A stretch of DNA of 45,021 nucleotides, taken from positions 1-45,021 of the forward strand of contig JAEEQE010000004.1 in assembly GCA_016285145.1 (NCBI GenBank), given 5' to 3'. Every line of letters starts with the position of its first letter. The first letter of the stretch is position 1. This stretch comes from Bacteroidales bacterium. GTDB taxonomy: Bacteria; Bacteroidota; Bacteroidia; Bacteroidales; WCHB1-69. The notes beneath the pieces are model-generated. The model worked only from the letters and a program-made list of their open reading frames with translations. It was not told the DNA's origin and made no database searches. This document shows, piece by piece, positions 1 to 5,999 of the stretch. The position numbers and the translations under genes were made by a program.

Positions 1-327
1 GGAACTGAATACCGTTTGGCTCCAGCTTACGATTTGATCAACACCAGCCTTCACTTGCGTCAACCTCGCATCTTCGCTCTTGACAATGGGTTGTTCAGGG
101 AGGGCATGTCCTTTTCCGATGCCCGTTCAATCAGCAGGAGCGATTTCACGGAATTCGGCCGTCGAATTGGACTGCCTGACCGCATTGTTGAACGGGAACT
201 TAACCGGTTTGCAGCGGAAAATGTCGCTGTGGAAGAACTTTTGAGCAGAAGTTTTCTGTCTGCGGACATGAAAGCCCACTACAAGGCATCAATGGGTTAT
301 CGCCGTTCCACTTTGAAATCCGATTAG
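1..327 (+). CDS. HipA-like kinase, C-terminal end (partial)
   Basis: The frame is open from base 1 and stops at 325-327, so only about 108 C-terminal residues are present. Near the start it reads RLAPAYDLINT, which matches the LxPAYDLLNT-type motif in the C-terminal domain of HipA-family Ser/Thr kinases, the toxin partner of HipB in type II toxin-antitoxin pairs. The catalytic residues and any hipB gene would lie before the window. The TAG stop overlaps the TAA stop of the convergent next gene (TTAG, 324-327). The family call rests on this one motif and on C-terminal position, so it is likely but not certain. Confidence 0.6.
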   Translation, partial: GTEYRLAPAYDLINTSLHLRQPRIFALDNGLFREGMSFSDARSISRSDFTEFGRRIGLPDRIVERELNRFAAENVAVEELLSRSFLSADMKAHYKASMGYRRSTLKSD

Positions 328-899
328 CGATTTGTAATCGCGATTTTCGTCAGTCCTCCCTTTTTGCCCATCACGAAGAGGGCGATTTCTCCATTTGGCT
401 CAGGAATGTGGACAAAGAGAGGTTCGTGAAGGGTGAACCGGTCGCAAAGGAACGCATCACCCCGTTTTAATTTGGCATTTTCAGACGTCAGGACTACAAA
501 ACGCTGGTCACCTTGAAAAGCGGCGACACAACGGCGGTTGGGATTCCAGAAGAACTCCACTTGTGCACCCACAGGGAGGTTTTTCGCATACAAGGTCTCG
601 CTCTTCACGCGGTGCGACGATTGCACGCCCTCCACCTCGCAGTAGTCCGACACGAAGGTCTCCCAGTCGGGGAAACCCACGAAGCGTGCGAGAATGTCGA
701 GGGTGCTGGGGCGCACCGAGGCATAGCCATCCACATAGCCCCAGAGCCGCTTCAGTGTGGAGACGCTGAGGTTCTCATTCAGCCGTCCCCGGATCTCTCC
801 CGACAGAAAGATGAAGTCGTTGGAGGTCTCAATACGGTGGTCCGCCGACTCCTCCACGAGTTGGCGCAGCAGGGTGATATGTTGCAGGTTAACAGGCAT
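324..899 (-). CDS. Small probable regulatory protein (unnamed Bacteroidales family)
   Basis: The product has 191 residues, with no signal peptide or membrane segment. The N-terminal half (about 1-90) is helical and carries STLKRLWGY and STLDILARFVGF, motifs I associate with a widespread unnamed Bacteroidales family that looks like a helix-turn-helix type domain. The C-terminal half (about 100-191) is predicted beta-rich and contains SETLYAKNLPVGAQVEFFW. The function is unknown. A DNA-binding regulator is an inference from the fold impression. The gene has its own -7 box (920-927) preceded by GAACC boxes (952-967), the same layout as the precursor peptide promoter, so it may be a self-regulated member of that regulon. 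It meets HipA tail-to-tail with overlapping stops. Confidence 0.65.
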   Translation of the reverse strand: MPVNLQHITLLRQLVEESADHRIETSNDFIFLSGEIRGRLNENLSVSTLKRLWGYVDGYASVRPSTLDILARFVGFPDWETFVSDYCEVEGVQSSHRVKSETLYAKNLPVGAQVEFFWNPNRRCVAAFQGDQRFVVLTSENAKLKRGDAFLCDRFTLHEPLFVHIPEPNGEIALFVMGKKGGLTKIAITNR

Positions 900-919
900 G
901 TCCTTTCAAATTGCAGGTG

Positions 920-971
920 CAAAGATAGCAAACATTCGGATATGCGGAACGGGTTCTTTTTCGGTTCTTTT
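920..971 (-). promoter_or_regulatory. Promoter with two phased GAACC boxes
   Basis: On the minus strand the -7 box TATCTTTG lies at 927-920, 20 nt before the ATG at 899. Two direct repeats AAAAGAACC / AAAAAGAACC lie at 971-963 and 961-952, 11 bp apart, and the proximal copy ends 24 nt before the -7 box. There is no TTTG at the usual -33 place, which suggests activator dependence. Confidence 0.55.
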
Positions 972-985
972 CCTTATCGTAAGGA

Positions 986-2713
986 TTATTTCTTGTCGGC
1001 ATCTTGCACAAGCCGAACGCTGTTCCCGTAAAGCCTAAAAGAACGGTTTTGTGAATGGATGCCTAAAAGGCCATTGCCAAACCCCAAGTCGTATGCACAA
1101 GAGCTGTTACAAGCGGTTGAACACCAATAATGTCCGCTTCCGGGGAGCCATTCCAAACCGCCCCTGACACCCGCCTCGGGAAGGAACACGGCACCGGCAT
1201 TCTCCATCTTTTTCCATTGTGACGCGCTGTAACAGCTTGTGTATTGTGCTGTGTCGATGTTGATTGTTTCCGGCAAAGCGATGTCGTCGGGATGTTTGTA
1301 TTGGTCAGGGAAAAGGATGAGGCCATTCACGTTGTTCACAGAGGCTTTGGCAAAACGTGCATTGGGGATGCCGTTCACCGTAGAGGCCTTCCTTGCATGG
1401 AACAAATAGGCAGCCTCGTCTTTTGTCAACGTACGCCATCGTCTGGGAGTGTCTCCTCCGTTGGATATGGCGTTGTATAGTCCCCAGTCGGCGAGAGCGC
1501 AAGAATCTGTCAGTGAATTTTCCCATCTGCCGCCAGGATAGTAACCGATATTTTCAATTTCCCAATCCCAGGGGTCATAGCTCGTCGTACCGCTGTTCCA
1601 TCCGCTCGTTCCGAATCCGAAAAGGTCGATCCACTCCTCATAGTTGGGGGAAGCATTGGAATTCGGCTCACCGATGATGTCATATTGGTTTTCGGCAAAA
1701 CGCCAGGTGCCCTGGGCCAGGCCATCGGCGGTTTGGTGCTTGCCGGCGGCGCTGTATTGAAGGTTGCCCTGCGAGAACCGTACCTGCCGGCCTGGGGCAA
1801 CGGAAAACAGACCGTTTAATGAGCCTGCTGTCAGGGATGGGTCTCCTGTGGAATGCAGAATCCTGTAGTCCTCTATTTTGCCTTTCACCCATGAAACAGG
1901 TTTTACGGAGGCGCACAAGGCAGTAACGAGCACAAGTGTTATGAAAGCCACGGGCGGAAACCATTTCCGTCTGAAATCCGCTTCACCTGCCGCCTGCATC
2001 ACAGCGTCAGCACTTTGAAAACGTTTTTCTTTAAGAGGTTGAAGACATTTGCGCACCACATTGCCGTAGCGCGAAGGGAACAGTTGCTTCAGAATCAGTC
2101 CAAAGGCGTAAATGTCGGTGCGGTTATCGACCTCATCGCCGGACAATTGTTCCGGGGCGGCGTAGGATTGTGTGTAGGCGGGCTCCTTGAGGATGGCGAA
2201 CCTTCTGCTGTCGGAAAGTCCGAAGTCGATGATCTTCACATGGTTGCCGTCATGGGTAATCAGGATGTTGGAGGGTTTCAAGTCCTGGTGTACGACCTGT
2301 TTGCGGTGGAAATAGTCCATGGCAAACAGCAGTTCTTTCACCACCAGTTTGCGAACCTCCTGGGAGGGATTTTCCTTGAGGAAGTCGTCCAGCGTTCGGC
2401 CGTCCACATATTCCATCACGATGCAGTCGCCTGCCACGGGGTCCTGTTCGTGGCTGAGGGCGCGAACGATGTTGGGATGGTTGAGTTCCACCGTCAGGGC
2501 GAATTCCTTGGCAAGCATTGCGGTGTATTGTGGGTCGGCGGCGTATTCGGGCTTGAGGCCTTTCAGCATGTACCACTGTCCGTAGCGTTGAGCGCGGAAA
2601 AGGCGGGAGTAGCCGTTTGAAGGCAACTCCTTATAGCCGGTGAAGTGGTCGGAAATGTTCACGTTCTGCGACGCAACCGGCCCTGATGTGGATATGTCGT
2701 CGTTGAATTTCAT
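986..2713 (-). CDS. Membrane Ser/Thr protein kinase with extracytoplasmic C-terminal domain
   Basis: This is a Hanks-type kinase of 575 residues from the ATG at 2713. The in-frame TTG at 2737 is less likely to be the start. Visible kinase features are the ATP lysine in YMLKG (K51), the helix-C Glu (E70), a catalytic loop HQDLKPSN (142-149, HQD in place of HRD), DFG (163-165) and APE (186-188). The glycine loop is degenerate (SNGYSRLF). One membrane helix follows at about 251-272. Residues about 303-575 form a domain with QVRFSQGNLQY, WRFAENQYDIIG, WGLYNAISNGG, GAVFLPEAG and SVRLVQD, shared with the lipoprotein at 6000-7178. The expected topology is a cytoplasmic kinase with the C-terminal domain outside, as in a receptor. 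The substrate is unknown. Confidence 0.88.
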   Translation of the reverse strand: MKFNDDISTSGPVASQNVNISDHFTGYKELPSNGYSRLFRAQRYGQWYMLKGLKPEYAADPQYTAMLAKEFALTVELNHPNIVRALSHEQDPVAGDCIVMEYVDGRTLDDFLKENPSQEVRKLVVKELLFAMDYFHRKQVVHQDLKPSNILITHDGNHVKIIDFGLSDSRRFAILKEPAYTQSYAAPEQLSGDEVDNRTDIYAFGLILKQLFPSRYGNVVRKCLQPLKEKRFQSADAVMQAAGEADFRRKWFPPVAFITLVLVTALCASVKPVSWVKGKIEDYRILHSTGDPSLTAGSLNGLFSVAPGRQVRFSQGNLQYSAAGKHQTADGLAQGTWRFAENQYDIIGEPNSNASPNYEEWIDLFGFGTSGWNSGTTSYDPWDWEIENIGYYPGGRWENSLTDSCALADWGLYNAISNGGDTPRRWRTLTKDEAAYLFHARKASTVNGIPNARFAKASVNNVNGLILFPDQYKHPDDIALPETINIDTAQYTSCYSASQWKKMENAGAVFLPEAGVRGGLEWLPGSGHYWCSTACNSSCAYDLGFGNGLLGIHSQNRSFRLYGNSVRLVQDADKK

Positions 2714-2790
2714 TCCGCAGTAAAAGGCCTTATTCAATCCATGTTCAGCAAATACTCCGACAGATAGGGTACTGCAAACATTCTTACATT

Positions 2791-2820
2791 CTCCTTTATT
2801 CTTCTTTATTCTCCTTTATT
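2791..2820 (-). repeat. Three tandem 10-bp units in the kinase leader
   Basis: The plus strand reads ctcctttatt, cttctttatt, ctcctttatt, i.e. AATAAAGGAG-type units on the transcribed minus strand. They lie between the kinase promoter (2833-2864) and its ATG (2713). Two units contain AAGGAG, but these are too far (about 80 nt) from the ATG to act as its ribosome site. A partial fourth unit follows at 2821. Confidence 0.6.
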
Positions 2821-2832
2821 CTTTTTCGGATG

Positions 2833-2864
2833 CAAAAGTACAAAAATAAGCACAGCAAACAAAA
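2833..2864 (-). promoter_or_regulatory. Promoter of the Ser/Thr kinase gene
   Basis: The minus strand has TTTTG at 2864-2860, a 19-nt spacer, and TACTTTTG at 2840-2833. This is an exact match to the Bacteroidota -33/-7 pattern. It has no GAACC boxes, unlike the neighbouring three promoters. Confidence 0.65.
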
Positions 2865-2952
2865 CATAATTATTCTAATTAGATTATTTTCTTATCTCTG
2901 CCCATCCCCTTTTGGGGAGAAGAATAAAACGGATTTATCAACTTAAATTATT

Positions 2953-3027
2953 GAACCTAAAAGAATTAGAACCTAAAAAGAACCTTTTTGTAAATACATA
3001 GCAGAAGCGTTTTCGCTTTTATCTTTG
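2953..3027 (+). promoter_or_regulatory. Promoter of the structured RNA with three GAACC boxes
   Basis: GAACC occurs at 2953-2957, 2969-2973 and 2980-2984 (spacings 16 and 11). The -7 box TATCTTTG lies at 3020-3027, 35 nt after the last box, one helical turn further than in the other two GAACC promoters. There is no TTTG 19 nt upstream of the -7 box. A start site just after 3030 would place the RNA's first stem at its 5' end. Confidence 0.5.
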
Positions 3028-3030
3028 CAA

Positions 3031-3172
3031 GTTCGAAACCTGGAAAATTTCAAATGCAATGCCGAGAGGAAGTCGAAGATGCTTGCGGTTCACAGCCGCG
3101 AGCTTTCTTTGTTTGGCATTGCAGGTTTTTCCAGGACCTCGAACTCAAGACAATGAAGTTCGCGGTTTTTTT
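3031..3172 (+). ncRNA. Structured RNA candidate, 6S-like shape
   Basis: No convincing gene covers this stretch. Its arms pair in nested order: 3031-3036 with 3139-3144 (6 bp), 3039-3047 with 3127-3135 (9 bp, perfect), 3055-3063 with 3115-3123 (9 bp, perfect), and an apical stem 3081-3088 with 3096-3103 (8 bp, one G-U) with a 7-nt loop. An unpaired bubble of 17 and 11 nt separates the last two. The long closing helix, central bubble and apical hairpin resemble 6S RNA, which binds RNA polymerase. A 6-bp hairpin (3140-3145 with 3157-3162) followed by seven T (3166-3172) looks like its terminator and competes with the outermost stem. The 6S identity is an inference from shape only. Confidence 0.5.
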
Positions 3173-3203
3173 ATGCCCGTTTGTGAAACCCGGAAAGGAC
3201 GTG

Positions 3204-3255
3204 AAAAAGAACCAAAAAAGAACCTAACGGCGTGTGGGAAAGAGAGGTACTTTTG
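3204..3255 (+). promoter_or_regulatory. Promoter of the precursor peptide operon with two GAACC boxes
   Basis: AAAAAGAACC occurs at 3204-3213 and again at 3215-3224, 11 bp apart. The -7 box TACTTTTG lies at 3248-3255, 23 nt after the second box. The expected -33 position (3225-3228) reads TAAC rather than TTTG. The boxes therefore abut the -33 site, as activator sites often do. The leader to the first precursor ATG is about 90 nt. Confidence 0.55.
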
Positions 3256-3349
3256 CGGCGGAGAAAAAAAATAAGGAGTAATCAAAAAGTAATAACGAGA
3301 AAACCGATTCGCGTAAAAGGAGGTAGGTATAATTAAATTATTAAGTACT

Positions 3350-3472
3350 ATGAAAAAGTATCAAAAAGTTCAACGTTTGGCCTCAAGTGGCACTGCTAAT
3401 TTCGCTAATTGTCATGGAGACGAACAAACTCAAAGTTATTGTGGTTCAAAATTAAACTACAAAGCTTTCTAA
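3350..3472 (+). CDS. RiPP precursor peptide 1 (40 aa)
   Basis: The ATG at 3350 opens a 40-codon frame. Residues 1-19 (MKKYQKVQRLASSGTANFA) are identical to those of the next small gene, while the remainder differs. The core reads N-CHGDEQTQSYCG-SKLNYKAF, with Cys21 and Cys31, a shared C-x-GD, a shared YCG and a shared NYKA near the end. A short conserved leader, a variable two-cysteine core, tandem duplication and a radical SAM/SPASM gene next door together mark a ribosomally made, modified peptide precursor. I do not recognise the family, and it lacks the GG leader end of the known GG-Bacteroidales precursors. AGGAGG at 3319-3324 lies far (about 25 nt) from the ATG. Confidence 0.8.
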   Translation: MKKYQKVQRLASSGTANFANCHGDEQTQSYCGSKLNYKAF

Positions 3473-3482
3473 CAAATAGGAA

Positions 3483-3497
3483 GAAGCCGAAAATCCT
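3483..3497 (+). repeat. Leader repeat, copy A
   Basis: GAAGCCGAAAATCCT in the leader of precursor 2 is repeated exactly at 5262-5276 before the first DUF2158 gene. Similarity extends on both sides: AATAGGA/AATAAGGA precedes, and AAAGAGTAGGCG / AAAGAATAGGCG plus an AT-rich tract follow to the ATG. Confidence 0.6.
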
Positions 3498-3531
3498 TAA
3501 AGAGTAGGCGTAATTTTAAATTTCAAATACT

Positions 3532-3651
3532 ATGAAAAAGTATCAAAAAGTTCAACGTTTGGCCTCAAGTGGTACCGCAAATTTTGCCGCATGCAATGGG
3601 GATTATCCTCGAAATTACTGTGGTCCTGTGGCAAACTACAAGGCTCGATAG
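3532..3651 (+). CDS. RiPP precursor peptide 2 (39 aa)
   Basis: This is a second copy of the small gene at 3350. The first 41 bases are identical between the two, and the first 19 residues are the same. The core reads A-CNGDYPRNYCG-PVANYKAR, with Cys21 and Cys30, one residue shorter between the cysteines than copy 1. Conserved positions are FA-x-C-x-GD, YCG and NYKA. The pattern of frozen leader and drifting core is what recognition of the leader by a maturase would select. C-x-x-D and C-(x4)-N, present in both copies, are candidate donor-acceptor pairs for Cys thioether links, but this is an inference. The copy is followed after 10 nt by a strong hairpin. Confidence 0.8.
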   Translation: MKKYQKVQRLASSGTANFAACNGDYPRNYCGPVANYKAR

Positions 3652-3661
3652 TATTTTTCAA

Positions 3662-3694
3662 AAAGACTGGTGATAAAAAACATCACCAGTCTTT
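3662..3694 (+). terminator. Hairpin between precursors and maturase (partial terminator)
   Basis: A 13-bp perfect stem (3662-3674 with 3682-3694) has a 7-nt A-rich loop and is followed by ATTAAA with no long T run beyond CTTT. It sits between the precursor genes and the maturase ATG at 3724. It probably lets most transcripts end after the precursors, giving more substrate than enzyme, and may also stabilise the upstream RNA. Confidence 0.6.
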
Positions 3695-3723
3695 ATTAAA
3701 CAAACATCTTAACTGAATTAAAC

Positions 3724-5178
3724 ATGTTAGTTTGTCAATCCCAAAACACGTTCATCAGGAACCATGGTGATTATGCATACATAATCAACCAGTTTACGAA
3801 TTCCGATCTTGTACTAAATGAGGCGGGGGCGGACTTCCTCAAAGAAATCAGTAGAATTCCCCAAGACACAGAAAAAATTATAGATCGACTTCTAAATCTT
3901 TATGGCAGTTCTGTTGACAAGGCAGAATTGCAAGAAGACTTCGAATGTTTCTGTTCGGAATTATCAGAGCAACATTATTTAGTACTTGGTGAGAATGAAG
4001 ATGAAATAAAAAAGAAAGATTTAGACTTCAACTATGAGCTTTTGAATCTCCAGCAGCCATTAAATGTATTAAATATTGAAAATGAGCAAAAAGAAAGAAA
4101 CACCTCTGATTTTTGGATTTCACATGCCAACGCAGGAGATTATCAACTAAACGACATTCAATTTGAGTTAACGAGTTCTTGCAATGAGCGATGCATTCAC
4201 TGTTACATTCCCAATGCAAGAAAAGATGTTGGTCAAAATATGAAATATGAAGATTTCTGTTCCGTGATTGACCAATTTGTTGATATGGGAGGAATACATG
4301 TCGGTCTTAGCGGAGGAGAATGCTTAACACATAAAAGTATTATAGACATAATTGCTTATTGCCGAAAAAAAGATCTCGTAATCACAATTCTCAGTAATCT
4401 TGTTGCCTTACAAGACAATCATATACCTTTCCTGAAGCAAGCAAATATTGCACACATCCAGACTTCACTCTATAGCATGGACGAGGCTATACATGATAAA
4501 ATTACATCTATAAAAGGATCTTGGAGAAAAACTAAAAACGCGATAGAAAAATTGGTAAAAGCAAATATTCCTGTTCAAATATCATGCCCCTTAATGAATG
4601 CAAACAGGGATAGTTTCGTTGATGTTCTCAAATATGCCGAATCTTTACATACCATAGCGACCACAGACTATGTCATTATGGCTGAAGCTAATTTCGACAT
4701 GGATAATCTTGCCCATAGGCTATCAATTTGTGATGTTGAAAAAGCAATGCGGTCTGTTATGGAACATAACCTTAAGAAAGATAAATTATTTTCAGATCAA
4801 TTATCAAATAATACAAGCAGTAGCAGTATTGAAGCCATCATAAACCACCCTGTGTGTGGTGCTGCAATGAATAGTCTTTGCGTTTTATCTTCTGGCGATA
4901 TCTGTGCCTGCCCGGGATGGAACGATTTGGTCTGCGGCAATATTCACGAACAACCATTAAGGGTCATTTGGGAAAATTCGGAGCAGTTAAAGAGAATCCG
5001 AAAAATCACTAAAGGAGACTTCCCTCTTTGTCTGGAATGTGAGGCGCATGACTATTGCACTTTCTGTCTTGAGCGAAACTATAATGAAAGCGGTGGCGAT
5101 ATGTTCAAGATAAACAAGCATTTCTGCAATGTGGCATTCGCCAATAAGAAAGTGGTGGAAGAATATTTAACAAAATAA
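3724..5178 (+). CDS. Radical SAM/SPASM peptide maturase
   Basis: The product has 484 residues. Residues about 5-90 resemble a PqqD-like leader-binding (RRE) domain (DLVLNEAGADFLKEI). The radical SAM core follows, with CNERCIHC (C153, C157, C160) to hold the [4Fe-4S] cluster that cleaves S-adenosylmethionine, and GLSGGEC (194-200) for SAM binding. A C-terminal SPASM region carries Cys378, 386, 394, 396, 404, 436, 439, 445, 448 and 468, enough for two auxiliary iron-sulfur clusters. This order (RRE, radical SAM, SPASM) is typical of enzymes that put thioether or carbon-carbon links into RiPP precursors. The two precursor genes lie directly upstream. The exact chemistry cannot be read from the sequence. 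No dedicated exporter or leader peptidase is recognisable nearby. Confidence 0.9.
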   Translation: MLVCQSQNTFIRNHGDYAYIINQFTNSDLVLNEAGADFLKEISRIPQDTEKIIDRLLNLYGSSVDKAELQEDFECFCSELSEQHYLVLGENEDEIKKKDLDFNYELLNLQQPLNVLNIENEQKERNTSDFWISHANAGDYQLNDIQFELTSSCNERCIHCYIPNARKDVGQNMKYEDFCSVIDQFVDMGGIHVGLSGGECLTHKSIIDIIAYCRKKDLVITILSNLVALQDNHIPFLKQANIAHIQTSLYSMDEAIHDKITSIKGSWRKTKNAIEKLVKANIPVQISCPLMNANRDSFVDVLKYAESLHTIATTDYVIMAEANFDMDNLAHRLSICDVEKAMRSVMEHNLKKDKLFSDQLSNNTSSSSIEAIINHPVCGAAMNSLCVLSSGDICACPGWNDLVCGNIHEQPLRVIWENSEQLKRIRKITKGDFPLCLECEAHDYCTFCLERNYNESGGDMFKINKHFCNVAFANKKVVEEYLTK

Positions 5179-5261
5179 CAAGTGGATTTTATTATGGTTA
5201 TAACGGAAATTAGCGAATACCATAACAGTGTTCTTAGAACTATCTATTGAGCAATAAGGAG

Positions 5262-5276
5262 GAAGCCGAAAATCCT
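5262..5276 (+). repeat. Leader repeat, copy B
   Basis: This is an exact copy of the 15-nt element at 3483-3497, placed 37 nt before the ATG of the first DUF2158 gene (copy A is 34 nt before the precursor 2 ATG). The matching distance to the start codon suggests a shared translational or RNA-level control, or origin by duplication of a whole leader. Confidence 0.6.
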
Positions 5277-5313
5277 GCAAAAGAATAGGCGAAAATTTTA
5301 AAACATTAAAAAT

Positions 5314-5685
5314 ATGCATATAAAAAAAGGATACGTAGTTGTTCATAAAGCTAACGAGAGCAGAGACTTAACTGTTCGAGATATAAATGGAAACAATGTT
5401 ATGTGTGACTATTTTGATGTAAACACATTAAAACATGTAACTTATACTGCAGATGAGTTGATGTTGTCCCCGCATAACAAGGCAGACAAATCTTTTTGTG
5501 TTGATAATGAAACCCAATTAAAATCGGGTGGACCGGTTATGATGATAATCAGTGTAAATGGGGAGGAAGTGATATGCGCTTGGAATGATGGAAAAGCAAA
5601 TTACAAAGAAACGTTTTATGAGTATGAATTGTCTGATTGCATAAGCGCTTATGATGCAATTCCAGAAGTTATGAACAAGTATTGA
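5314..5685 (+). CDS. Tandem DUF2158 (YodC-like) small protein
   Basis: The product has 123 residues and no signal peptide. Residues about 66-109 hold the DUF2158 signature (LKSGGPVMMIISVNGEEV, then ICAWND). Residues about 5-51 look like a degenerate first copy (KKGYVVV, LTVRDINGNNVMCDYF, TADEL). DUF2158 proteins are small beta-rich proteins of unknown role, often beside stress genes or mobile genes. The leader shares a 15-nt repeat with precursor 2, which ties this gene to the peptide locus. A role as an accessory or immunity protein is speculation. Confidence 0.75.
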   Translation: MHIKKGYVVVHKANESRDLTVRDINGNNVMCDYFDVNTLKHVTYTADELMLSPHNKADKSFCVDNETQLKSGGPVMMIISVNGEEVICAWNDGKANYKETFYEYELSDCISAYDAIPEVMNKY

Positions 5686-5729
5686 TTTGACAGATTGCAA
5701 TAGTGTCTCATTATTCAATCTTTTTCCTT

Positions 5730-5975
5730 ATGAGCTTTCTCTCTGACCTCCTATTTCTACGATTTATGAAACGTCGGGCCAAGCGCAAAGGCTGCGGCAT
5801 AGGTGATCTGGTAATGCTGAAAACCGGCGGCCCTGTCATGATGGTGGTGGACGTTGACCTTGAGGAAGCAGAATGTGAATGGTTCTCCGAAGTTGACCAA
5901 AAAACACACCGAGAGTGTTTCATGTTTGAAATGCTCGTGAGTGTAAACGACCTTGTGCCGAAATCACATCAATAA
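5730..5975 (+). CDS. DUF2158 (YodC-like) small protein
   Basis: From the ATG at 5730 the product has 81 residues. The DUF2158 domain spans about 24-75, with GDLVMLKTGGPVMMVVDV and AECEWF. It is a paralogue of the second half of the gene at 5314. The N-terminus is uncertain: GTG at 5703 and ATG at 5766 are in frame, and the stretch before 5766 is hydrophobic and unlike the family, so the real protein may start at 5766 (MKRRAKRKG). No clear ribosome site decides this. It lies 24 nt before the lipoprotein gene and is probably co-transcribed with it. Confidence 0.65.
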   Translation: MSFLSDLLFLRFMKRRAKRKGCGIGDLVMLKTGGPVMMVVDVDLEEAECEWFSEVDQKTHRECFMFEMLVSVNDLVPKSHQ

Positions 5976-5999
5976 TGTATAAACCAAAAATTCATTACA

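Noticed and set aside
2714-2737. TTG at 2737 as the start of the Ser/Thr kinase
   Set aside because: The ATG at 2713 is in frame and the added eight residues have no family support.
3059-3274. Open frame of 71 codons across the structured RNA
   Set aside because: It runs through the stems, the terminator and the GAACC boxes, with no protein likeness. RNA structure explains the stretch better.
2785-3345. Repeats in the leader region considered as a CRISPR array or IS end
   Set aside because: The units are 10-11 bp with no spacers, no cas genes or transposase are present, and promoter boxes explain the GAACC copies.
5194-5250. 18-codon frame between the maturase and the DUF2158 gene, considered as a third precursor
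   Set aside because: It has no cysteine and no likeness to the two precursor leaders. Chance is sufficient.
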